DNA of 64,000 bases from Mesorhizobium sp. AR10. GTDB lineage: Bacteria; Pseudomonadota; Alphaproteobacteria; Rhizobiales; Rhizobiaceae. The position numbers and the translations under genes were made by a program. The stretch lies in assembly GCF_024746795.1 (NCBI RefSeq), contig NZ_CP080524.1:4876001-4940000 (forward strand), read 5' to 3'. The notes beneath the pieces are model-generated. The model did not search any database. It worked only from the letters and a program-made list of their open reading frames with translations, and had not been told where the DNA came from. Below, piece by piece: positions 8,216 through 14,639 of this stretch (its first letter is position 1; the number at the start of each line of letters is the position of its first letter).

Positions 8216-8968
8216 CTACCCCGCGTTGGCCTCCGGATGGCTGATCGAGTCGCGCACGACCCCATATTCGCCGCCCCAACGGTCGGTCATGTCGCAGCGG
8301 ATATCCCAAAGCTCCGGAAAGAAGCGGTGGCGGGCGCCGCCTTCCAGCATTTCGACAGGCCGGCCCTTGAGGGATTTCGAGCCGAGCCCGATCGAGCGGT
8401 GGATGAGATAGAGATGGTTGGCGCGGAATTTCTGAAAAAGTTCGTCGAATTCGATCAGCGCCTCGGCGACGACGTAAGAGTCGCCATGATCATACCTGGC
8501 ATCGTAGACATCCTCGACGGTCAGCCCGCGGCCATCGAGATAGGACGCCTTGAAGGCCCGCCAGAGGTCCGGCGGCATGCGCAACAGCAGCTTGAAGCCG
8601 GGCGATTCCTGGCCGCTGCCATTGCCGAGCTGCAGGCGGATCTGCTGGTACTCCTTGGGCGACATGGTTTCGAGCAGGTCGAGCTGCGCCGTCATCATCC
8701 GCATCAAGCGATGCACGCGGCCCATCAGCGTGACGATGCGATGGGTGTTCTGCTGTTCGAGGAAATCGATGACGTCGACCAGCGTGTAGGTGATGAGCTT
8801 CATCCACAGCTCCTCGACCTGATGCACGATCTGGAACTGCAACTCGTCGGCATTGACCATCTCGGCCAGCGGCTTCTGGCATTGGAGAAGCGTGTCGCAT
8901 TTGAGGTAGACGCCGTAATCGCGCATCTCGGGCGCTTCGATGCGGGCGTAATAGTCCGGCTTGTGCAT
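8216..8968 (-). CDS. kynA: Tryptophan 2,3-dioxygenase family protein
   Basis: This is a 250-residue protein with AGGGAG ahead of the ATG at 8968. GVYLKCDTLLQCQKPL and FQIVHQVEELWMK (distal heme-pocket histidine, about residue 49), then MSPKEYQQIRLQLGNGSG (substrate-binding arginine near 111) and FRANHLYLIHRSIG (likely axial heme histidine near 185), follow the tryptophan 2,3-dioxygenase pattern. Known enzymes open tryptophan to N-formylkynurenine. It is shorter than typical TDOs (about 280). A related member with another substrate cannot be excluded. It is divergent from an Lrp-type regulator that probably controls it. Confidence 0.8.
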   Translation of the reverse strand: MHKPDYYARIEAPEMRDYGVYLKCDTLLQCQKPLAEMVNADELQFQIVHQVEELWMKLITYTLVDVIDFLEQQNTHRIVTLMGRVHRLMRMMTAQLDLLETMSPKEYQQIRLQLGNGSGQESPGFKLLLRMPPDLWRAFKASYLDGRGLTVEDVYDARYDHGDSYVVAEALIEFDELFQKFRANHLYLIHRSIGLGSKSLKGRPVEMLEGGARHRFFPELWDIRCDMTDRWGGEYGVVRDSISHPEANAG

Positions 8969-9125
8969 GGTTTTTCTCCCTGCCCGGCCCGCGGCCCGGG
9001 ACATAAGTTCGATCCGAGCCATCAGAATAGCGGCCTTTGGCTTGAACATTGTTCCTTTCTGTTATCCAATCGGCTGAAAATGAAGGACGAATATCCGCGT
9101 CTTCTACAATTCAGGAGAACGATCC

Positions 9126-9596
9126 GTGCTGGATGCCCTCGACCGGAAGATCGTCGCCGCGCTCGAGCGTGACGCACGAATCTCCTTTGCCGTGCTCGCC
9201 GACGAGGTCGGCCTGAGCAAAACGCCGTGCTGGAAGCGGGTCAAGGCGCTGGAGGATGCCGGCATCATCCGCGGCTACACCACGCAGATCGACCCGGCAA
9301 AACTCGGCTTCGGCATCGAGGCCTTCATCCAGGTATCGATCGATTTCGAAGTGTCGGACGCCTTCGAGGCGGCGGTGCAAAAGCATCCGCTGATCCGGCG
9401 CTGCCACGCCACGACTGGCGAGGCCGACTATCTCCTCCAGATCGTGACCGTCGACATGATGGCGCTGGACAGGATGCTGCGCGAGGAGCTCAGCCGCCTG
9501 CCCGGCGTGCGGCGCACCATCACCTCGATGGCGATGCGCGAGATCAAGAGCGATATTTCCTTTGCCAATGCGGCTGCGCACGCGCTGAGGGGATGA
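9126..9596 (+). CDS. Lrp/AsnC family transcriptional regulator
   Basis: This is a 156-residue protein with a GTG start preceded by AGGAG. The N-terminal winged helix reads LDRKIVAALERDARISFAVL and VGLSKTPCWKRVKALEDAG. The C-terminal RAM ligand domain has CHATTGEADYLLQIV. It is divergent from the tryptophan dioxygenase gene with 157 bp between the starts, so tryptophan-pathway control is the natural guess. Its last 106 bp are duplicated at 13213-13318. Confidence 0.9.
   Translation: MLDALDRKIVAALERDARISFAVLADEVGLSKTPCWKRVKALEDAGIIRGYTTQIDPAKLGFGIEAFIQVSIDFEVSDAFEAAVQKHPLIRRCHATTGEADYLLQIVTVDMMALDRMLREELSRLPGVRRTITSMAMREIKSDISFANAAAHALRG
9491..9596 (+). repeat. Direct repeat, copy 1: 3' end of the lrp gene
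   Basis: This 106-bp segment, the last 35 codons of the Lrp gene plus its stop, recurs in the same orientation at 13213-13318 with about 14 mismatches. The mismatches in the first 75 bp are synonymous. The two copies bracket the 3.6-kb islet. Confidence 0.9.
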
Positions 9597-9720
9597 GGCG
9601 CGCAAACCAGATGGTTTGATGCGTTGGCGCAGCAGCCTGCCCGCCAGGGGTGAGTTTGGCTGTCTCGGCGTCGCGCTTTTCCTGCAACGTTGGCGATTGG
9701 GGAAGGCGCGGCGGCGAGCC

Positions 9721-9868
9721 TTGACTTTTTTTGGGGTGATCGAAAAACAGGCGTCGAAGCGGTTTATAGACCGAGACGGGGGGTACGCGGATGGTGGGTG
9801 TGGTCTCAATCGGAATCGATGTGGAGCCTGCCGGGTCGGCAGGACGCTCAGGGTTTTTCGCATCCATG
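9721..9868 (+). repeat. Inverted repeat, left copy: promoter plus leader of the Gly-rich gene
   Basis: About 148 bp that recur in inverted orientation at 13030-13182. The matching parts are a T-rich tract, a promoter, the start codon and about 25 leader codons (VVSIGIDVEPAGSAGR here, IVSIRIGAESAGR in the other). The match fades after GGTTTTTCGCA. Confidence 0.85.
9740..9768 (+). promoter_or_regulatory. Sigma-70-like promoter of the Gly-rich repeat protein
   Basis: TCGAAA, a 17-bp spacer and TTTATA. The inverted copy at 13133-13161 keeps both boxes and the spacing (TTGAAA-N17-TCTATA), which supports the call. The 5' leader would be about 15 nt. Confidence 0.6.
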
Positions 9869-10513
9869 GGGAATGCCAATATCGCGCGCCGTTCCTTCCC
9901 ACAGTTCAGGAGCATTCTGGCGGCGGCGCTGCTCGCGTCGACCATGCTGCTGCCGACAGCCATGGCAACCCGCGCTGCGCCGATCCTGCCGGAGCCGCGC
10001 GACGAATTCCATCGGCCGATGGATCCGAAAGCCCAGCTGCAGGAGGCCAAGCGCGCTCTTCTGGCCCAACTAAACGGGAACGGCGGCAACGGCGGTAATG
10101 GCGGCAACGGAGGGAATGGCGGCAACGGAGGAAACGGCGGCAACGGCGGTGACGCTGGTGGAAATGGCGGCGACGCCGGCGGCAATGGTGGCGACGCTGT
10201 CGGCAACGGCGGTTCCGGCGGTAATGGCGGCAACGGAGGGAACGGCGGCAACGGGGGGAACGGGGGGAACGGCGGCAATGGCGGCGACGCTGGAAACGGT
10301 GGCAGCGACGGCGGCAACGGCGGCGGCGCTGGAAACCGCGGCAACGGCGGCGACGCTGGAAACGGCGGCAGCAATGGCAGCTCCGGCGGAAACGGCAGTT
10401 CCGGCGGCAATGGCAATTCGGGCGGCCATGGCGGCGTCCATCACAACACCAGCTCCGGCCATTCGGACGGCGGCCCGCGTTCCTGCAAAACGCCCCCACA
10501 ATCGCCTTGCTGA
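9791..10513 (+). CDS. Secreted Asn/Gly-repeat protein
   Basis: This is a 240-residue protein. Residues 1-25 are a leader shared with the gene at 12673-13113. Residues 30-60 hold a signal-like segment (SILAAALLASTMLLPTAMA, cleavage near TRAAP). Residues 60-92 form a short charged stretch (DPKAQLQEAKRALLAQL). Residues 93-220 are almost only N-G-G triplets with scattered D, A and S, and the tail has HGGVHHNTSSGH and two cysteines. The DNA is a tandem array of degenerate GGCGGCAAC units. Such glycine-rich exported proteins can form elastic or adhesive surface layers. The function here is not known. An ATG at 9866 is an alternative start, but the conserved leader favours 9791. Confidence 0.7.
   Translation: MVGVVSIGIDVEPAGSAGRSGFFASMGNANIARRSFPQFRSILAAALLASTMLLPTAMATRAAPILPEPRDEFHRPMDPKAQLQEAKRALLAQLNGNGGNGGNGGNGGNGGNGGNGGNGGDAGGNGGDAGGNGGDAVGNGGSGGNGGNGGNGGNGGNGGNGGNGGDAGNGGSDGGNGGGAGNRGNGGDAGNGGSNGSSGGNGSSGGNGNSGGHGGVHHNTSSGHSDGGPRSCKTPPQSPC
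10077..10430 (+). repeat. Degenerate 9-bp tandem repeat coding for N-G-G
   Basis: Imperfect repeats of GGCGGCAAC/GGAGGGAAC fill the region with little else. Some blocks are near identical, as expected from slipped-strand expansion. Copy number is probably variable between strains. Confidence 0.8.
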
Positions 10514-10523
10514 TGCGGCTTTA

Positions 10524-10547
10524 GCTTAATGCGCGTCGCGCTTAAGC
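10524..10547. terminator. Hairpin between convergent genes
   Basis: GCTTAA and TTAAGC bracket GCGCG and CGCGC, giving an 11-bp stem with a single unpaired T and almost no loop. It lies between the stops of the Gly-rich gene and the SdrD-B-like gene. No T tract follows, so it may be a barrier rather than a classic terminator. Confidence 0.35.
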
Positions 10548-10614
10548 GGATTCAAGTGACGCGCCTCAAGCACCGGCAGACGCCGGAACGCAGCGGTCGC
10601 TCCCCTGAACCGAG

Positions 10615-11781
10615 CTACGGACCGGTACGATAAGCGAAATCGTCGATCGCGGCCTGCCAGTAATGCTGCGTCCGGATCTCGAGCCGCGTGATGCGCCTAT
10701 AATCGGCCGCGAAGTAGACCAGCCCGTTCGCGGACAGCACAAACGAATCCTCATAGGCGGGCTCATCGCCCCGCCAGGCCTTCAGGATAAGCGTCTCGCC
10801 CTCCGCGTCGTCCCAGCCAGCACCGAAATAGGCGCCCGTGAAATCGAACGGCTTGTCGCTGAACACCTGCGCGGGGTGGCCAGAGCTGTTGTAGGCGATG
10901 AATTCGCCCGACATGGTGGTGTTGATGTAGCCCGGGCCTACGGTGAAGCGCTGGTGCATGGCGACGAGATTGTACCAGTCGAGCCCGCCATAGCCGGACG
11001 GAACCTCGAACACGCCCGACGTCGTCATGAGGTCGTCGAAGCCGACGACATGCTGGTCGGGCAACGGCTCCTCGGCAGGTCCGCCCTTGCCCGAAAACGC
11101 GGAGAGCACCACCGGCGCCGCGCCGACCACCAGGTGCCGCCGCTGCGTGGCTCCGTCGGCTGAGACGTCGACCAGCCATTCGCCGGACGCCGCGGGTACG
11201 CTGAACCGCCCATCCGGGCCGACCTTGGCAGCGGCAGTGACGCCGCCAGGCCCTGTGAGGGAAATACGCGCGCCGGCGGTGACCACGCCGCTGATCGTCA
11301 GATCTGCCGCAAGCCCGACCGGGTGCGTCGTGCGCTGTGCGATCATGTCGCCCGGCGATCCAGGTGAAACGACATAGTCGCTTTCCTGCGAGGCGTTGCC
11401 GGTGGTGACGGAATAACCTGGCGGAGGCACGACCCGGAACGCGTAGTGGCCGGGATCGACGACTTCGAGATCTCGCTGGATGACCGACATCCGGAAGTTG
11501 GCGAAGCCGCTGACATTGGTCAATCGCATGATGGTACTGCCGTTCGGCTTGTCGAGTTCGACAGCCACACGCGACATCGGCCGGTCGCCGAGATCGTAGA
11601 CGCCGTTCCGGTTGAGGTCGCGGAACACCAGCAGCGACGTGTTCATCTGGCCACCGTTGAAGGAACCCCATGCGCGCCTGGGATAATAGTCCTGCGCACT
11701 GCCGGCACGCGCCGTGCCGCAGACCATGGCCAGACCGATTGCCGCCGCGACGACCGGGGAAAACAACAAACCGCGCTTCAC
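10615..11781 (-). CDS. Secreted protein with SdrD-B-like and C-terminal beta domains
   Basis: This is a 388-residue protein with a GTG start at 11781 that overlaps the HTTM gene stop (GTGA), with AGAGGA ahead of it. Residues 1-27 are a signal peptide (VVAAAIGLAMVCGTARAG). Residues 45-120 resemble an SdrD B/Cna-B-like repeat with an EF-like calcium loop (FRDLNRNGVYDLGDRPMSRV). Residues 150-225 look like a second small beta sandwich (LTISGVVTAGARISLTGPGG). The C-terminal third has VGFDDL and GYGGLDWYNL, a pattern seen in many secreted carbohydrate- or surface-associated proteins. It is co-transcribed with HTTM and may be its client (inference). Confidence 0.75.
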   Translation of the reverse strand: MKRGLLFSPVVAAAIGLAMVCGTARAGSAQDYYPRRAWGSFNGGQMNTSLLVFRDLNRNGVYDLGDRPMSRVAVELDKPNGSTIMRLTNVSGFANFRMSVIQRDLEVVDPGHYAFRVVPPPGYSVTTGNASQESDYVVSPGSPGDMIAQRTTHPVGLAADLTISGVVTAGARISLTGPGGVTAAAKVGPDGRFSVPAASGEWLVDVSADGATQRRHLVVGAAPVVLSAFSGKGGPAEEPLPDQHVVGFDDLMTTSGVFEVPSGYGGLDWYNLVAMHQRFTVGPGYINTTMSGEFIAYNSSGHPAQVFSDKPFDFTGAYFGAGWDDAEGETLILKAWRGDEPAYEDSFVLSANGLVYFAADYRRITRLEIRTQHYWQAAIDDFAYRTGP

Positions 11782-12698
11782 GAAACGTCCTCTCTGGCAG
11801 TCCCTGCCAATCCGATGCCCTGGAGCCGCGCGATGACCTTGTCGACGGCATCCGCATCGAAATAGGCAAGATAGAGCACCGCCATGGTGGCGCTGAACGT
11901 ATAGACCGGCAGCGTCAGATAGATGATCGCGTGGAAGGCCAGGCCCGGCAGCAGCAGATAGCGCCTCGTCGCGCGAAACGGCAGCCCGAAGGCAAGGCAA
12001 TATTCGAGCGCGACCACGGCGACGGACACGATCGTGGCGAGCCAGGCAAGGCCGGGGATCGCTGGATAGCCCGAACCCGCGTAGTACCAGATGAATATCG
12101 CCTCGATCCGCGCGCCGCTTAGAAAGGCGTAGTTCGACTTGTCGAAGGCGGTGAAGAAATAAAGCACCGAGAGCTGCACGACGATCAGCCGCAGCCCCCA
12201 CAGATTGCCGCGCTCTGCCGGCGGTGCAACGCCCATGCGTTCGGCGCGCATCACCGAGAGGTAGCGGTCCAGCGAATAGGAGCGGCCGCAGGGGGTGAGC
12301 GCGATCAGCAGCGCTGTGACGGCAAGCAGATAGGCATGATGGTGAGTCCAGGGTTCGCGACCGAGCTGGAAGCCGAAATAGTAATACATCGCCAGCCCGA
12401 CCGCGCCCGTCCAGACGGCAGCGACGCGGCTGTGATAGCCGACGAAGAGCAGCACGGTCGCGGCGAAGAAGTTGACGGCCAGAAACAGGCCCACCGGCGA
12501 TTGGTCCCTATAAAGCAGCAACTCGCCCGCCCAGCGCGACCAGAACAGCATTGCCAGGCCGATGCGGATCAACGCGGACGAACGCGACGAGCCCTCCGAA
12601 CAGACCGCCCAGTCGACCAAGCGTGCGGCAACAGCGTGCATCAGACGCCAGCCGGGCCAGTCAGCCAGGGCGTCAGTCGGCGCAGGCATTTTCGGCAT
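11778..12698 (-). CDS. HTTM domain (vitamin K-dependent gamma-carboxylase-like) membrane protein
   Basis: This is a 306-residue protein. The start at 12698 is chosen to fit the preceding gene, which it overlaps by 26 bp. Another ATG 9 bp on is equally possible. It has several membrane helices (ALIRIGLAMLFWSRWAGELL; LFLAVNFFAATVLLFVGYHS; AYLLAVTALLIALTPC; ATIVSVAVVALEYCLAFGLP; PGLAFHAIIYLTLPVYTFSA) and the FHAIIYL/YTFSATM part typical of HTTM proteins, which are related to vertebrate gamma-glutamyl carboxylase. Bacterial members have no assigned reaction. Its neighbours suggest a role in handling or modifying an exported protein. Confidence 0.75.
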   Translation of the reverse strand: MPKMPAPTDALADWPGWRLMHAVAARLVDWAVCSEGSSRSSALIRIGLAMLFWSRWAGELLLYRDQSPVGLFLAVNFFAATVLLFVGYHSRVAAVWTGAVGLAMYYYFGFQLGREPWTHHHAYLLAVTALLIALTPCGRSYSLDRYLSVMRAERMGVAPPAERGNLWGLRLIVVQLSVLYFFTAFDKSNYAFLSGARIEAIFIWYYAGSGYPAIPGLAWLATIVSVAVVALEYCLAFGLPFRATRRYLLLPGLAFHAIIYLTLPVYTFSATMAVLYLAYFDADAVDKVIARLQGIGLAGTAREDVS

Positions 12699-13113
12699 CG
12701 GTATGGATGATCTGCCAGCCGCTGCGCGTGGCCTGCTGCGCGCGTATACGGATGTCGGCGCCCTGCCCGGCGGCCGTGCAGAGCCGCTTGATGACGGAAA
12801 CCAGCTCATCGCGGCTTTCGATCCGCTTCAGCCTGCCATCGCGGGGAGCGCCGAGCATCTCGAACCGGTCGAGCGGGACAAGCGCGCCGTCGGGCCGGCG
12901 GATTTCGAAGGAAGTGTCGATCACGCCCATCCCGATCGCACTGAACATGGTCCAGGAGCGCAGCAATGGCGTTCGCACCCCGAAGACCTGCTCCGCGGCT
13001 GGACCGGCGATCATGAACGCGGCGATCGCCATGAATGCGAAAAACCGTAGGCGTCCTGCCGACACCCGCCCGGCAGACTCCGCACCGATTCTGATTGAGA
13101 CGATATCCGCCAC
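12673..13113 (-). CDS. Membrane-anchored small protein, HTTM partner
   Basis: This is a 146-residue protein. The first 25 residues are homologous to the leader of the Gly-rich protein. Residues 22-42 form a single membrane anchor (LRFFAFMAIAAFMIAGPAAE). The remaining part, starting TPLLRSWTMFSAIGMGVID, is predicted to be outside the membrane and ends with two cysteines that could pair. A W-x-M-F motif near the membrane is common in short proteins encoded beside HTTM genes (my recollection, to be checked). It is the first gene of the three-gene operon. Confidence 0.65.
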   Translation of the reverse strand: MADIVSIRIGAESAGRVSAGRLRFFAFMAIAAFMIAGPAAEQVFGVRTPLLRSWTMFSAIGMGVIDTSFEIRRPDGALVPLDRFEMLGAPRDGRLKRIESRDELVSVIKRLCTAAGQGADIRIRAQQATRSGWQIIHTDAENACAD

Positions 13114-13182
13114 CCGCGCACCCCCGTCCCGATATAGACCGATTCAACACCCGTTTTTCAAGCCACCCCAGAAAAAGTCAGG
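13030..13182 (-). repeat. Inverted repeat, right copy: promoter plus leader of the HTTM operon
   Basis: Counterpart of 9721-9868 in inverted orientation, roughly three quarters identical by eye. It contains the promoter, the start of the 146-residue gene and its leader codons. Confidence 0.85.
13133..13161 (-). promoter_or_regulatory. Sigma-70-like promoter of the HTTM operon
   Basis: On the minus strand TTGAAA, a 17-bp spacer and TCTATA, then a short leader of about 15 nt to the ATG at 13113. Conserved with the promoter at 9740-9768. Confidence 0.6.
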
Positions 13183-13212
13183 GCTCGACGAGCGACGCGA
13201 AGGAGCGCACAT

Positions 13213-13318
13213 CAGCCGCCTGCCCGGCGTGCGCCGCACCATCACCTCGATGGCAATGCGCGAGATCAAGAGCGACATTTCGTTCGCCAATGCCGTGGGG
13301 CATACGCAGCGGGGATAA
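13213..13318 (+). repeat. Direct repeat, copy 2: orphan 3' end of an lrp gene
   Basis: This encodes ISRLPGVRRTITSMAMREIK and continues to a stop, matching the end of the Lrp protein at 9126-9596. No upstream lrp coding sequence is attached. It begins about 30 bp outside the right inverted repeat. Mostly synonymous differences suggest it once belonged to a working gene in another lineage. Confidence 0.85.
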
Positions 13319-13580
13319 ATGGCCGGCGGCGCAGATTTCCTTGCGAATACCCGTCCGGGTACGGGCGAGGCGTTTCTCCGGTCGGGACATCGGCCGGGCG
13401 AAGCGCAGGCTGGTGTGGCTCGCAAAGGCCAAAGGTGCCCCGTAATGGGTCAGTATGTCTGGCACCACAATTGCATTGTCAGGTATGGGTTGGGGTGGGC
13501 TCGTCGCTTCGCAAATGGAGCGGCGAGCCTGACGGCCAAAGGCCAGCCGGTGGCTTATAGGCCGTGACAACCTGATTGGT

Positions 13581-13769
13581 TCAGGCGCCGCCTTGTTGAC
13601 TGAATACAACCGTTCCGTCGTCCTTGCGAACTTCCACCGCTACGACATCGTCATCCCGCTTTCGGGCGGGAAAGGTGGCAAGGATATGGTCCCGCGCAGC
13701 CTTCTCGGCATCGAATGGCGTCTTGTCCACGATGCCCTTTTTCCCGTACCAAATCACCGTGTAGGCCAC
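13581..13769 (-). CDS. Small conserved hypothetical protein
   Basis: This is a 62-residue protein from a GTG start with AGAGGG about 9 bp upstream. The sequence AYTVIWYGKKGIVDKTPFDA, then ARKRDDDVVAVEVRKDDG, looks like a small alpha/beta fold. No membrane segment. Function unknown. Confidence 0.55.
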   Translation of the reverse strand: MAYTVIWYGKKGIVDKTPFDAEKAARDHILATFPARKRDDDVVAVEVRKDDGTVVFSQQGGA

Positions 13770-13823
13770 CGCTGTGATCCCTCTACAGACGCTTCGATCT
13801 TGCCGGCCAGGCTCCGGGACCCG

Positions 13824-13888
13824 CTAGAGTTGTTTTGACGCAATTCCGGACGGAGAACCGTTTCACACTTTTCCTGGAATTGCTCTAG
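13824..13888. repeat. 65-bp palindromic MITE-like element, copy 1
   Basis: Bounded by CTAGAG and CTCTAG, with CAATTCCGGACGG and CCTGGAATTG as inverted arms. A second copy in the opposite orientation lies at 30719-30785. The element recurs widely in Rhizobiales intergenic DNA (family knowledge). Here its end supplies the stop codon of the gene at 13885-14088. Confidence 0.75.
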
Positions 13889-14088
13889 CCCCGCGGTCTG
13901 GATTTTGGTTGTGGCGAGCTTTCAGACGGATTTTCGGCCAATTGGGCGGATCGTCGATCTTTTAGCCAAAGGGACTTCTTTTTTCTTGCCGCCAGATCGT
14001 CGCGATCGCCATCGGCCCTTGCCCGGCCATCCTTGGCAGCAATCGCAAAGTCGGCTCTGTTGGTTCGATAGTCTTTTTCCATAGGCAT
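13885..14088 (-). CDS. Small charged hypothetical protein
   Basis: This is a 67-residue protein with GGGAGG 9 bp before the ATG at 14088. It is highly charged (EKDYRTNRADFAIAAKDGRA, RKKKSLWLKDRR) and probably poorly structured. The stop codon lies inside the palindromic element, so the C-terminus may have been altered by that insertion. Function unknown. Confidence 0.45.
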   Translation of the reverse strand: MPMEKDYRTNRADFAIAAKDGRARADGDRDDLAARKKKSLWLKDRRSAQLAENPSESSPQPKSRPRG

Positions 14089-14639
14089 CGTTTGACCTCC
14101 CGCGAGCGGAGATCAACGCGGTAGACTGCAGGCGGTTCCGAATCCTGGTCAGACGATTGAGAAAGGTGGCCGGCGCCCCGGAGTGGGCGGGTTGGGGTAA
14201 ACCTGGGTAAGGCGCCGGCCGGGCGGAAATCGAGTCCGCCACGACGATATTGTTAGCACGGCGGCACGTCGGCAGACATGGTGTGATCGCGGACTACGCT
14301 TTTGCGTTCCGCCTGGCCGGCGCCATCTTGACCGGCCCGGCTTTGCGGCCGCGGCCTGTCGCTTCGCCATCTCCGATCGCTGCTCGCATGCCGCGCTTGG
14401 TTCAAGTAACCCGACGCAACCACGAATCCGAGTGCCGAATGGCGGGCTTGTGTGACATAGATTGCAGACATCCCCCCTCTGATGTAATTTAGCAATTGAT
14501 CAGGTGAGGAATTTGCCCGCTGTCGTGGCGGCTTTTTCTCACATGTCCTGTCTCGGCAGATTGCATGCTCTCTAACGGACCTTGATATCGCAAGTTGTAA
14601 CCTTGTGGTCGCCGAGGAACAGCGGTTAAGGGATTTGCC
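14089..14639. other. Intergenic stretch without a convincing gene
   Basis: No frame here combines a ribosome site, codon bias and a recognisable protein. A 31-codon minus-strand frame ending in ARRNAKA is the only hint of coding, and I do not call it. The last 150 bp must contain the promoter of the caspase-like gene. Confidence 0.5.

Noticed and set aside
9544..10416. Long minus-strand frame coding for a Pro/Leu/Phe-rich protein opposite the Gly-rich gene
   Set aside because: It is the mirror of the NGG repeat array; the plus strand has a promoter, signal peptide and conserved leader, the minus strand has none.
10077..10430. Short regular repeats that could suggest a CRISPR array
   Set aside because: Units are 9 bp, degenerate, in frame and without spacers; they code for N-G-G.
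12551..13318. Long plus-strand frame running through the HTTM operon into the lrp tail copy
   Set aside because: The first part is antisense to well-supported genes; only the last 35 codons are meaningful, as a relic of lrp.
13319..13567. Plus-strand 82-codon frame after the lrp tail copy
   Set aside because: It has no clear ribosome site and the composition looks like intergenic repeat sequence; no family resemblance.
14290..14400. Minus-strand 31-codon frame ending ARRNAKA
   Set aside because: The end looks protein-like, but there is no ribosome site and the frame is too short to judge.
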